The translations under genes and the position numbers were made by a program. The notes below the pieces were generated by a model that had not been told where the DNA came from, searched no databases, and was given only the letters and a program-made list of their open reading frames with translations. Of a DNA stretch of 64,000 nucleotides, positions 6,873 to 17,002 are shown one piece after another (position 1 is the first letter of the stretch; every line of letters begins with the position of its first letter). This stretch comes from Pseudopedobacter sp038237895 (GTDB lineage: Bacteria > Bacteroidota > Bacteroidia > Sphingobacteriales > Sphingobacteriaceae): assembly GCA_038237895.1 (NCBI GenBank), contig JBBRYE010000001.1, positions 1 through 64,000 on the forward strand, in the 5' to 3' direction.

Positions 6873-9800
6873 ATGCAATCCAGACAAATTTTTCAAACCC
6901 CTTCCACCAATCGTTGGAAAAGGTTTAAATGGGCAAGTAGGATTTTATTCCTCGCTATTATTATCTCTATAATTTGTGTTGTAATTACTATTGCTTCCAA
7001 AAAATATCCCTCTCTTCCCGATTTAAGTAAAGCGTATAATTCTTATAACATCAAAAATGTTGAACAAATAAAGAAGTCTACTAAATATAAAGAGTTCTAT
7101 ATCGCAAAAAGTAAGCTTGTTCAATTAAAAAAAGATAGAGAACTTTACAAAAAGCTTCATCCAAACAATTTAAATAGGGTAAACTTTGGGTTTTTTGTAG
7201 ATTGGGATGCCCAGTCTTATACATCGTTAAATGATCATATTGATAAAATGGATATGATCATTCCAGAATTTTTCTTTTTAAAAACAGATTCAAATCTGCT
7301 AACCACCAAAATTGATGATGATGTTATTAAAATTGCAAAAAAACATCATAAAAAAATTTTAGCATCTGTAAAAAATTATATCAATGGCAATTGGGATGGT
7401 GCAGCAGTACGAAGAATTATTCATTCTCCAACCAACAGTACCGAATTTATCAATAATTTAACTTATCAATTAAAAAAATATCATTTAGATGGTGTAAACG
7501 TAGATTTTGAAGAGTTAAATGAATCTACTGATGAATATGTAGTTGCTTTTCAAAAACAGCTTTATGAAACCCTACATAAGAACGGAATGGTTGTTACGCA
7601 AGATGTATCGCCAGATAATGAAGACTACAACATCAAAGAATTAGTAAAATATAATGATTATATCTTTTTAATGGCATATGATCAACATACAGAATTGAGT
7701 AATGCAGGTGATATCTCTCATCAAGATTGGGTAGAAGAAAAGTTAGAAAAAATCTGTACTGAAATATCAAGTTCTAAAGTTGTTTTGGCAATTGCTGGTT
7801 ATGGGTTTGATTGGCCAGAAAACGGCGTTGGATTAAATATGACCTATCAAACTGCTATTTCTAATGCTCAACAATACAATGCTAAAGTTTTATTTGATCC
7901 ATTATCTGGCAACCTACATTATAATTATATTGATAATCATAATATTAAACATAAAGTTTATTTCACAGATGCAGCTACTAATTTTAACATTATGCGAAAA
8001 GCAGATGATTGGGGTGTTGGTGGTATTGCCTTATGGCGATTAGGCTCTGAAGACCCACGATTGTGGAAGTTTTTTAGGAGAGATTTGACTATTGAGGCGT
8101 TAAATAAACAAAATTATAAAGGTGAAGAACTTTCTAAAGTAGAACTTAATGATCGTATTAACTATTCTGGAGATGGAGAAATATTAGATCTAGTTACTAC
8201 TCCAAAAGACGGAAAATTAACTCTTAAAATTGATTCTGTTTCTAAATTAATAATAGATCAACAATATATTTCATTACCCACAAAATATGTTATCAATAAG
8301 TTTGGACATGCCGATAAAAAGGTAATTCTAACTTTTGATGATGGTCCAGATCCAGCTTATACTCCTCAAATATTATCAATATTAAAAAAAGAAAAAGTTC
8401 CTGGTACTTTTTTTATGGTAGGTATTATGGCAGAAAACAACATTCCCTTAGTTAAAGATGTTTTTGATGCGGGCTATGAGATTGGAAACCATACTTTTTT
8501 TCATCCAGATCTTTCAAAGGTAAGCCAAACTAGGGTTATTTTTGAGCTAAATGCAACCAGAAAATTATTGGAATGTATTACAGGTAAAAGCACAATTTTA
8601 TTTAGAGCTCCTTACAATGCAGATGCTGAACCACAAGTAAGGGCAGAAGTTTTGCCAGTTGCACAAAGCAGAGCCGAGAATTATATAAACGTCGGCGAAT
8701 CTATAGATCCACAAGATTGGAAACCAGGTATAACTGCGGAGGAAATTGTAAAGCAAGTAATTGCCCAACACGATAAGGGTAGTATCATTTTATTGCATGA
8801 TGCAGGCGGAGACCGTACTCAAACAGTTTTAGCATTACCTAAAATAATTACCTACTATAAAAAACTGGGATATCAATTTACAACTGTAGCAAGTATTTTA
8901 GGAAAAACAAAAGCAGAGGTAATGCCCGCCATATCAGATGATGCTGATAGTGGCTTAATTGGACAAGCCGATAAAATATTTGTAAGTTCTTTCTTTTACG
9001 GCAACAAAATTTTATACAATGTTTTTATCATCTCTATATTTTTAGCTTTAATAAGATTATTTATTATTACCGTTTTAGCGATTAGAAAATATAACAAAGA
9101 GAAGAAAAAAATTAAATCAATTTCAACACTTTATCCCCCTGTTAGCATATTGATTCCTGCTTATAATGAAGAAATTACAGTTATTAAAACAATTGAAAGT
9201 TTATTAAAATTAGACTATCCAGAATTAGAATTACTTTTTATTGATGATGGATCAAAAGATAAAACCTTATCTATTGTAAAAGATGCTTTTAAAGACCATA
9301 GCAAAGTGAGAATTCTTTCAAAAGCCAACGGAGGAAAGGCATCTGCATTAAATTATGGTATTTCTTTAAGCAAATATGAGTTTATTGTTTGTATTGATGC
9401 GGATACGCAATTAAATAAAGAAGCTATTAAAAATTTGATGCAGGGATTTGAGCTTCCAGATATTGCGGCTATTGCGGGTACGGTTAAAGTTGGTAATGAA
9501 AATAATTTCTTAACCAAATGGCAATCTATAGAATACATTACCAGCCAAAATATGGATCGTAGAGCTTTTGAAGTCTTAAATAGCATTACCGTTATACCTG
9601 GCGCAATCGGCGCATTTAGAAAAGATGTTGTTAAGCAAGTTGGAGGTTTTACAAGTGATACTTTAGCAGAAGATTGCGACCTAACTATGCGTATTTTAAA
9701 AGCGGGTTACATTGTGAAAAATTGCACCAATGCAATAGCTTATACAGAAGCGCCAGAAACAATTGATATGTTTTTGAAACAACGTTTTAGATGGAGCTAT

Positions 9801-10277
9801 GGTGTAATGCAAAGTTTTTGGAAAAACAGAGATGCGCTTTTCAATAAAAAGTATGGCTATTTTGGGATGATTGGTATGCCTAATATTCTCATATTTCAAA
9901 TCCTTTTACCATTATTTGCACCCTTAGCAGATTTATTTATGATTGGGGCAATTGTTAGCGGTGTTTGGAATCTGATTGAATTAGGCGCCTTAAATTGGGC
10001 TGCTATTGTAAGCACCTTCTCATTAAGCACAAGTTTTGGCCAAGTAATATTTTACTATTTACTTTTTGTAATAGTTGATTTGATATTTGCCTGCTTTGCT
10101 TTTAAAATAGAAAAAGAACCATTAAGAAAACTTTTATATATCATACCTCAACGCTTTGTATGGCGACAATTAATGTATTATGTTTTATTTAAATCGTTAA
10201 GAAAAGCTTTAAAAGGAGAGATGAGCGGTTGGGGAGTTTTAACAAGGACTGGAAATGTGAATGCGCAAGTGGATTGA
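6873..10277 (+). CDS. Trifunctional membrane protein: GH18 domain, NodB polysaccharide deacetylase and GT2 glycan synthase
   Basis: This 1134-residue protein joins three enzyme domains. After an N-terminal membrane helix (about 20-43) comes a GH18 domain (about 100-410) with DGVNVDFEE, giving Asp206, Asp211 and the catalytic acid Glu213. A NodB deacetylase follows (about 480-680), with metal ligands in TFDDGPDP (Asp489/490) and NHTFFH (His540, His544). After a second helix (about 705-725) is a GT2 processive glycosyltransferase (about 755-985), with DDGS, DAD (842-844), AEDCDLT and QRFRW (970-974). C-terminal helices complete it. The outer two catalytic domains would face the periplasm and GT2 the cytoplasm. 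By analogy to PgaB/PgaC it may make and trim a beta-linked GlcNAc polymer; the product is inference. All catalytic motifs appear intact. ATG start. Confidence 0.9.
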   Translation: MQSRQIFQTPSTNRWKRFKWASRILFLAIIISIICVVITIASKKYPSLPDLSKAYNSYNIKNVEQIKKSTKYKEFYIAKSKLVQLKKDRELYKKLHPNNLNRVNFGFFVDWDAQSYTSLNDHIDKMDMIIPEFFFLKTDSNLLTTKIDDDVIKIAKKHHKKILASVKNYINGNWDGAAVRRIIHSPTNSTEFINNLTYQLKKYHLDGVNVDFEELNESTDEYVVAFQKQLYETLHKNGMVVTQDVSPDNEDYNIKELVKYNDYIFLMAYDQHTELSNAGDISHQDWVEEKLEKICTEISSSKVVLAIAGYGFDWPENGVGLNMTYQTAISNAQQYNAKVLFDPLSGNLHYNYIDNHNIKHKVYFTDAATNFNIMRKADDWGVGGIALWRLGSEDPRLWKFFRRDLTIEALNKQNYKGEELSKVELNDRINYSGDGEILDLVTTPKDGKLTLKIDSVSKLIIDQQYISLPTKYVINKFGHADKKVILTFDDGPDPAYTPQILSILKKEKVPGTFFMVGIMAENNIPLVKDVFDAGYEIGNHTFFHPDLSKVSQTRVIFELNATRKLLECITGKSTILFRAPYNADAEPQVRAEVLPVAQSRAENYINVGESIDPQDWKPGITAEEIVKQVIAQHDKGSIILLHDAGGDRTQTVLALPKIITYYKKLGYQFTTVASILGKTKAEVMPAISDDADSGLIGQADKIFVSSFFYGNKILYNVFIISIFLALIRLFIITVLAIRKYNKEKKKIKSISTLYPPVSILIPAYNEEITVIKTIESLLKLDYPELELLFIDDGSKDKTLSIVKDAFKDHSKVRILSKANGGKASALNYGISLSKYEFIVCIDADTQLNKEAIKNLMQGFELPDIAAIAGTVKVGNENNFLTKWQSIEYITSQNMDRRAFEVLNSITVIPGAIGAFRKDVVKQVGGFTSDTLAEDCDLTMRILKAGYIVKNCTNAIAYTEAPETIDMFLKQRFRWSYGVMQSFWKNRDALFNKKYGYFGMIGMPNILIFQILLPLFAPLADLFMIGAIVSGVWNLIELGALNWAAIVSTFSLSTSFGQVIFYYLLFVIVDLIFACFAFKIEKEPLRKLLYIIPQRFVWRQLMYYVLFKSLRKALKGEMSGWGVLTRTGNVNAQVD

Positions 10278-10411
10278 GTTTTAGCCCTTTTAATAAATTA
10301 TTTTAGAGAGGATATTTCACTCATTTTATTTTAAAATAATATTTGATAATATAAAGACTTCTTTCTTAAATAAAGATGTTAAATAAGTTTAAAAATCAAA
10401 TTTTATTAAAT

Positions 10412-10449
10412 AAAGAAGCTGTCTCAATTATATTTGAGACAGCTTCTTT
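10412..10449. terminator. Perfect 16-bp hairpin, bidirectional terminator
   Basis: AAAGAAGCTGTCTCAA (10412-10427) pairs perfectly with its complement at 10434-10449 around a 6-base loop. It lies between the convergent ends of the GH18-NodB-GT2 gene (+) and the susD-like gene (-), 11 bases from the latter's stop, with A/T runs at the base. Confidence 0.9.
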
Positions 10450-10459
10450 AAAGTTAGAT

Positions 10460-11827
10460 TTAATTATAACCAGGATTTTGAACCAACTTTGGATTAGCGT
10501 CAATTTCTCTTTGAGGGATTGGAAAAACCAATTTATCGGCGCTCCATACTATACTTCCAACATTTGTTTGGGTTCTTTTAGCATCATGTAATGAAAAACC
10601 TTCAAAAGCAAGTTCATGAGCTCTTTCATTTAAAACGTTCGCTAATGTGGCAATAACCAATGGCAAACCTACTCTACTCCGTACAGTTGTTAAATCTTGG
10701 GTTGGCGTTACACCACCTACAGGAACGGCAGGAAATAATCTCAGATTGGCTTCTGCTCTTGTCAAATACATCTCAGCCAGTCTAATAACAGACACATTAC
10801 CGTATCTATTACTAAATTTTCCTATAAATCTTGATCCTCCAGAAGTGAAATAAGTATTTTTCCTTTGATCACCTGTTTCATAGCTATTGAACCAAGTGGT
10901 TGAAATTGCCGCATCTCCACGCCCTCCATTATCACCTGAATCATAAAATTGGTTAAATCCATTAGACCCTGTTTGTGTGGTTACCTGCATTGAAAAAATA
11001 TCTTCGCTCGTATTTGAACCTGCGCTACCTCCTCTTAATGGAAATGCGCCAACATAAGTTGGAGTTAAACTTTTTCCCGATCCCGTAATTACTCTATTTG
11101 CTGCTTGGGCGGCATTTGAAAAATCTCCTTTTTGCAAATAAATTCGGGACAATATGGCCGCTGCGGCATATTTTGTAGCAAAAAAGCCATTTGTAGTAGG
11201 TAGTTTAGCCTCCGCATCAGTTAAATCACTTATAGCTTGCTCATATACTGCATCAACAGTAGCTCTAGATACGAAAATAGAACCATCCACAGCTTTAGTT
11301 GGTGTTAAAACGATAGGTACACCTAAGTTTGTTTTTGGATCACCATTATTATATGCCTTTCCAAAAAGTCTAACTAAATCAAAATAAATTGAACCTCGAA
11401 TAAACTTTGCCTGTCCTTCTACACTATTCTTATTTGCTGCATCTACCTTGTCAATTGCTGATAAAACATTATTAACGTCGTTTATTACATCGAAACCTCT
11501 TGTCCATGTACTGTTAACAAAAATATTATCTTTTGGTATGGCTTTGTTAATAATTTGAGTTAGCCCTTGAAAAGTCCCTGTCCATTCTATGCTCCCATTA
11601 TCTGCCAAAAAATCAGCTTCTAAAAAAGCTCTTCCTCCATAAAAATCTACGTTCCCTAATTCTGCGTAAGCTCCATTTAAAGCTACAGATACATCTTTTG
11701 ATGTTAACAAGGCTTTATCCTGATCAATACTCTGGGTGGGTTTGATGTCTAATTGAGAATCACAAGATGCTAAACCAACAATTAGAAAGGACGCAGTTAA
11801 TAAACTATATATATGTATTTTTTTCAT
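10460..11827 (-). CDS. SusD/RagB-family outer-membrane lipoprotein
   Basis: The 455-residue protein starts with a lipoprotein signal peptide and lipobox LASC (Cys22) and continues with the TPR-like fold of SusD proteins. Family landmarks are DIKPTQSIDQDKALLTSKDV, FIRGSIYFDLVRLFGKAYN, and the C-terminal RLAEMYLTRAEANLR and RAHELAFEGFSLHDAKR. It acts at the cell surface as the lid and glycan- or nutrient-binding partner of the SusC transporter encoded 18 bases upstream. No hydrolases or regulator lie in the unit, so the substrate cannot be inferred. A strong hairpin ends the transcript. Confidence 0.95.
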   Translation of the reverse strand: MKKIHIYSLLTASFLIVGLASCDSQLDIKPTQSIDQDKALLTSKDVSVALNGAYAELGNVDFYGGRAFLEADFLADNGSIEWTGTFQGLTQIINKAIPKDNIFVNSTWTRGFDVINDVNNVLSAIDKVDAANKNSVEGQAKFIRGSIYFDLVRLFGKAYNNGDPKTNLGVPIVLTPTKAVDGSIFVSRATVDAVYEQAISDLTDAEAKLPTTNGFFATKYAAAAILSRIYLQKGDFSNAAQAANRVITGSGKSLTPTYVGAFPLRGGSAGSNTSEDIFSMQVTTQTGSNGFNQFYDSGDNGGRGDAAISTTWFNSYETGDQRKNTYFTSGGSRFIGKFSNRYGNVSVIRLAEMYLTRAEANLRLFPAVPVGGVTPTQDLTTVRSRVGLPLVIATLANVLNERAHELAFEGFSLHDAKRTQTNVGSIVWSADKLVFPIPQREIDANPKLVQNPGYN

Positions 11828-11845
11828 GTCTTTTCGTATTTTAAA

Positions 11846-14800
11846 TTATAATCCAATGTTTAGTCCAAAAGAAATTACTCTAGCCTGAGGTGCTGAGTAA
11901 AAATCAACTCCTTGATTTATATTAGAAGATTGATAATCAGCATTAACCTCAGGATCCCATCCTTCATATTTAGTAAACGTGGCTAAGTTTTGCCCTGTAG
12001 CATAAACCCGCAATCTATTTAATTTTAATTTTGTAGTTAGGCTAGATGGTAATGTATAGCCTAAGGTTAAGGTCTTTAATCTGAGGTAGGAACCATTAGA
12101 TAAATATCTTGTGGAATTCTCTACACCATTTCCATAAAATAATCTTGGTTCGGGTACATTGGTAATATCTCCAGGTTTATCCCAGTATGTCAGCTGATCG
12201 GTGGTCTGATTGTCATAACCATTTCCCCCACTAGCACTCATATACTGTCCGCCTGCATTAAATATTTTATTACCAGAAACACCTTGGAAAAACACAGTTA
12301 GATCGATTCCTTTAAAAGACATATTGTTATTAAAACCATAAATATATTTTGGATTTGGATTACCTGCAAAAATACGTTCTGCTACGTTTACATTATTTGT
12401 AGTAGTTCTATCCAATGTACCATCAGCATTTTTTGTGTTTTTAAACCAGATAGCATCACCATTAGCGGGATTTACACCAGCATATTCAGGCAAATAAAAT
12501 ACTCCTATTGGTTGGCCTTCTATACCATAATTTATACTATTTGTACCCAATTGCTGTCCGCCTAAATCTGTGATTTTATTTTCATTGTTGGCAAAGCTTA
12601 TACTACTAGACCATTTAAATTTTCCTACAAAATTATCAGTGTTTAAAGAAACCTCAAATCCTTTGTTAGTTAATTTTCCAATATTCTTTGTGTAAGTGGC
12701 GAATCCTGAGGTTGCAGGAACAGGAACATTTAATAAAAGTCCATTTGTTTTTTTCTCATAATAATCAAATGAGCCATTTACTCTATTTTTGTAAATTCCA
12801 AAATCTAAACCCAAATCCATTTGCTTTGTTTCTTCCCAACTTAATTCAGGATTTTGGATTTGTGTAGGAAGTTGGCCAGCCAACCCTCCGTAAGCACCAT
12901 TTCCACTATACAAGCCTCTAGATGCGAAGTTTCCTATTTCAGAGTTTCCAGTTAATCCATAACTACCTCTCAATTTTAAAAAACTTATTATTTTATTATC
13001 TTTTAAGAAACTCTCTTCACTTAATATCCATCCTAAGGACCCTGCGGGGAAAAAACCATATTTATTATCTGTACCAAATCGTGAAGACCCATCAAATCTT
13101 GCACTAAAAGAAACTAAATACTTATTATTGAACTTATAATTACCCCTGAAGAAATAAGAAAGAAAACTAAATGCCGTCTCTGTACTTGATCCGCCAGTTT
13201 TGCTTGCTGCACTTGCAAGTTTTTTATAGGAATCACTTGGAAATTCTTCCCCTGAAGTTGAGTTTGAGTTAGTGGTTTGCTTTTGAAAACTTGTTCCTAA
13301 AACTGCATCGAATGTACTTTTGACTCCAAAGGTTTTGGTATAAGTGAAGAAATTATTTGTGTTCAGGTTTACAACAAAACTTGATGCGTTAAACCCGCTG
13401 CCATTATTTACCCCGCTATTTCTAAAAGTTAAAGTACCAAAATAATTCTCTTCATTCTGATTGAGATTATCAACAGAAAAATCAGTAGTAAATTTTAACT
13501 CTGGTAAGATTTTAACATTTGCGAAAATTTTTGAAATATTTCTATAAACTTTCGTTTTGTAAAAAGCATTATCAACGCTTAATAAAGGATTATAGTAAAC
13601 AGGGTAATTTGTTGCTTGTCCTGGCAAACTTCCACTTAATAGGCCTGTTCTAGGGTCTATCAAAGGTGTGATTGGTGAAAGCGCTACAATTTGAATAGGA
13701 GTCGAGAAAGCATTATCATTTGAAACTCTATCATTTCTACTCTGATTCACATTTATATTTAAACCTAAATCTATAAAATCATTTGCCTTATGTGTAAGGT
13801 TGATTCTTCCTGAATATTTTTTATAGCCATTGGCGATAATGATACCATCTTGATCTAGAAACTGACCTGAAATATAAAATGTAGTTTTATCATTTCCTCC
13901 AGAGAAATTTAAATCATATTCTTTAATCACTGGATTATTTTTAAAAGCTAAGGATTCCCAATCTGTATTTACTTTAAATGTTTGATAATCAGTGTTACCT
14001 GCAGAATACCTTAATAATCTTGACTCGACGGATGCAGAACGATTTGCCTGGGCAGCTGCTAAAGTTGAAAATGAGCCGGCATTAAAAAGTTGGGTCGCCG
14101 CTCCATTTCCGGCTCTTCTAAAAATTTGAACATATTGTTCTGCATTTAAAAAATCTCTGTGGTTTGTAGGTGAGCTTACTCCTCCAAAAGCACTAAAGCT
14201 AATTTTTGATTGGCCTGCCTTACCTTTCTTAGTGGTTATTAAAACCACTCCGTTAGATGCCCTTGCACCATAAATAGCTGCTGCGGATGCATCCTTTAAA
14301 ACTTCAATAGATTCAATATCAGTTGTATTGATATCCGCCAAAGGATTAGTTGAAGCAGAAGTACTTGAAAGGTTTGAAGTTGTAATTACAATTCCATCAA
14401 CAACATATAATGGATCGTTTCCAGCAGAAACTGATGCTGAACCTCTTACTCTTACTTTTATTCCTTGCCCCACTTTACCATTTTGAGACTCTACAAATAC
14501 ACCAGCGGCCTTACCTTGAATGGCCGATTCAAAACTTGTAACTGGTATGTTTTCCAAATCTTTAGCATTAACTTGGGCCACAGACCCTGTCAAATCTTGC
14601 TTTATTTGAGTTCCGTATCCAACTACAACAACTTCAGATAATGCCTTTAGATCTTCTGCCAACTTTACATTCATAGTTGTAGAAACAGAAAGTTCCATTT
14701 CTTTAAAGCCAATGTAGCGAAACATTAAAATTTTAGCAGTAGATGGAACAGAAAGCTTAAAATTTCCATTGGCATCTGTTTGAGAGCCATATGAAGCATT

Positions 14801-14944
14801 TCCTTTTACTGAAACACTTACTCCTGGTAATGGAGATCCATCAGTTGCAGATGTTACTTTTCCGGATATGGTTTTGTTTTGAGCATACAAAACAGTAACC
14901 ATTAAAAAGCACATTAAAAAACAGCTTAGTAATAATTTTCTCAT
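11846..14944 (-). CDS. SusC/RagA-family TonB-linked outer-membrane transporter
   Basis: The 1032-residue protein has a signal peptide (1-21, ending LYAQ), a carboxypeptidase-regulatory-like domain (about 24-100), the conserved linker SEVVVVGYGTQ, a plug (about 112-235, with AAIYGARASNGVVLITTKKG) and a 22-strand barrel to the terminal FGLNIGL. There is no STN domain, so unlike the receptor at the left edge it is not wired to a FecR. It forms a TonB-driven uptake complex with the downstream SusD protein. An 8-bp inverted repeat (ATTTAGTT, 14953-14960 with 14965-14972) lies between the likely promoter and the start and could form a leader hairpin. Length is normal. Confidence 0.96.
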   Translation of the reverse strand: MRKLLLSCFLMCFLMVTVLYAQNKTISGKVTSATDGSPLPGVSVSVKGNASYGSQTDANGNFKLSVPSTAKILMFRYIGFKEMELSVSTTMNVKLAEDLKALSEVVVVGYGTQIKQDLTGSVAQVNAKDLENIPVTSFESAIQGKAAGVFVESQNGKVGQGIKVRVRGSASVSAGNDPLYVVDGIVITTSNLSSTSASTNPLADINTTDIESIEVLKDASAAAIYGARASNGVVLITTKKGKAGQSKISFSAFGGVSSPTNHRDFLNAEQYVQIFRRAGNGAATQLFNAGSFSTLAAAQANRSASVESRLLRYSAGNTDYQTFKVNTDWESLAFKNNPVIKEYDLNFSGGNDKTTFYISGQFLDQDGIIIANGYKKYSGRINLTHKANDFIDLGLNINVNQSRNDRVSNDNAFSTPIQIVALSPITPLIDPRTGLLSGSLPGQATNYPVYYNPLLSVDNAFYKTKVYRNISKIFANVKILPELKFTTDFSVDNLNQNEENYFGTLTFRNSGVNNGSGFNASSFVVNLNTNNFFTYTKTFGVKSTFDAVLGTSFQKQTTNSNSTSGEEFPSDSYKKLASAASKTGGSSTETAFSFLSYFFRGNYKFNNKYLVSFSARFDGSSRFGTDNKYGFFPAGSLGWILSEESFLKDNKIISFLKLRGSYGLTGNSEIGNFASRGLYSGNGAYGGLAGQLPTQIQNPELSWEETKQMDLGLDFGIYKNRVNGSFDYYEKKTNGLLLNVPVPATSGFATYTKNIGKLTNKGFEVSLNTDNFVGKFKWSSSISFANNENKITDLGGQQLGTNSINYGIEGQPIGVFYLPEYAGVNPANGDAIWFKNTKNADGTLDRTTTNNVNVAERIFAGNPNPKYIYGFNNNMSFKGIDLTVFFQGVSGNKIFNAGGQYMSASGGNGYDNQTTDQLTYWDKPGDITNVPEPRLFYGNGVENSTRYLSNGSYLRLKTLTLGYTLPSSLTTKLKLNRLRVYATGQNLATFTKYEGWDPEVNADYQSSNINQGVDFYSAPQARVISFGLNIGL

Positions 14945-15054
14945 ATAATTTTATTTAGTTAAAAAACTAAATTAATAATTAATTATGAAAACAATAAAAT
15001 AAATAGTAAATTTTAAAGGATTTTATTAAAAATTAGAAAAAAACAAGGAAATAC

Positions 15055-15555
15055 TCAGCTTAAAACAATCATAATTTGGTTTTTTTCGACTTTATCTCCA
15101 TAATTTACATTAATTTTTCTAATTATAATGTCTTTAGGTGATTTTATCATATTTTCCATCTTCATAGCCTCTAAAACTAAAAGATTTTCTCCTTTTTTTA
15201 CTTCTTCTCCTTCATTTACAAAAACTTTTAGAACTAAACCAGGCATTGGAGCTTTAATTTCCTTTAGTTTGTTGTTATTAATATTTTCTAAGCCCAAATT
15301 TTTTAACAATTCATCATATTGATCCTTAACTTTAATCTCATAAAAATTGTTATTTACCTTAAACTTAAAGATTTTATCAATCAAATTTTTCTCTACCAGT
15401 TCGGCGGTGTAAGATTTATTGTCTTTAATAATATGATATTTATTATTACCAGCACTTACCATGTCTAAACTTAAATCGTTACCATTTAAATTAATCACAT
15501 CATTTTTAATCGATGTTTCGAAATCAAAACTGTTATTTACCTTTATTTTAAACAT
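15055..15555 (-). CDS. Biotin carboxyl carrier protein (acyl-CoA carboxylase type)
   Basis: The 166-residue protein ends in a biotinyl domain (about 98-166) with the biotin attachment motif EAMKMENM, Lys132. The N-terminal half is a Lys/Asn-rich beta region like the carrier part of propionyl- or acetyl-CoA carboxylase alpha subunits. It would carry CO2 between a biotin carboxylase and a carboxyltransferase; neither is encoded next to it. The biotin ligase BirA, which would load Lys132, is encoded at 59997. Whether it serves acetyl-CoA or another acyl-CoA carboxylase is not decidable here, so no symbol is given. Confidence 0.88.
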   Translation of the reverse strand: MFKIKVNNSFDFETSIKNDVINLNGNDLSLDMVSAGNNKYHIIKDNKSYTAELVEKNLIDKIFKFKVNNNFYEIKVKDQYDELLKNLGLENINNNKLKEIKAPMPGLVLKVFVNEGEEVKKGENLLVLEAMKMENMIKSPKDIIIRKINVNYGDKVEKNQIMIVLS

Positions 15556-15557
15556 AT

Positions 15558-16297
<740 letters not shown>

Positions 16298-16301
<4 letters not shown>

Positions 16302-16999
16302 CTATTCAAATAATTTATCTCAAAACAAGCCTCTAAAGCTGCGGTTTCCGTTCTTAATCTGCTTTCACCTAAAGTTATGGGGACAAATCCATTTTGTAAA
16401 GCGAGGTCTATTTCTGAAAAAGAAAAATCACCTTCAGGACCAATTAAAATTAAATATTTTTGTTGAGGTTTAAAAGCATCTACTATCGTTGATTTTTTAT
16501 TTTCCTCGCAATGAGCTATGAATTTTAAATCGGCGGAAGCCTGAGAAATAAACGTTTTGAAAGAGATATAATTATTAAGATGAGGGTGGTAAGCTTTTAG
16601 AGACTGCTTTATTGCAGAAGTAATAATTTTGTTGGAACGATCTAATTTAATCTCTTTCCTTTCGGATCTATCACAAATAATAGGGGTAATTTCATCAATG
16701 CCAATCTCAGTTGCTTTTTCTAAAAACCATTCGAAACGATCAATATTTTTTGTAGGCGCTATTGCAATATGTAGGTAGTGGTTTCTTTTGCCAAATTCCA
16801 GTTTTGTATCAATGATATTTAAAATGGTTCTTTTCGGATGTTCATCAATAATTTCAGCCAAATAAAATCCGCCTTTACCATCAATCAAGTTGACCTGATC
16901 GCCATTTTTTAAACGTAAAACTTTAATGCAGTGTTTGCTTTCCTCTTCATCTAACTGATAAGTTTTTGATTGTATATCAGGTGTATAAAAAAGATGCAT
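16298..16999 (-). CDS. rsmE: 16S rRNA (uracil-1498-N3)-methyltransferase
   Basis: The 233-residue protein has an N-terminal PUA-like part (about 1-65, SKHCIKVLRLKNGDQVNLIDG) and a SPOUT methyltransferase domain with the knot motifs LIGPEGDFSFSEIDLA and LGESRLRTETAALEA. It methylates U1498 of 16S rRNA using S-adenosylmethionine. It lies three bases after the CorC-type gene and overlaps the DUF4159 gene by four bases, so these genes form a run. Confidence 0.95.
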
Positions 17000-17002
17000 A
17001 AT

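Noticed and set aside
10376..10591. 71-codon ORF on the plus strand
   Set aside because: It reads through the 16-bp terminator hairpin and into the antisense of the susD-like gene.
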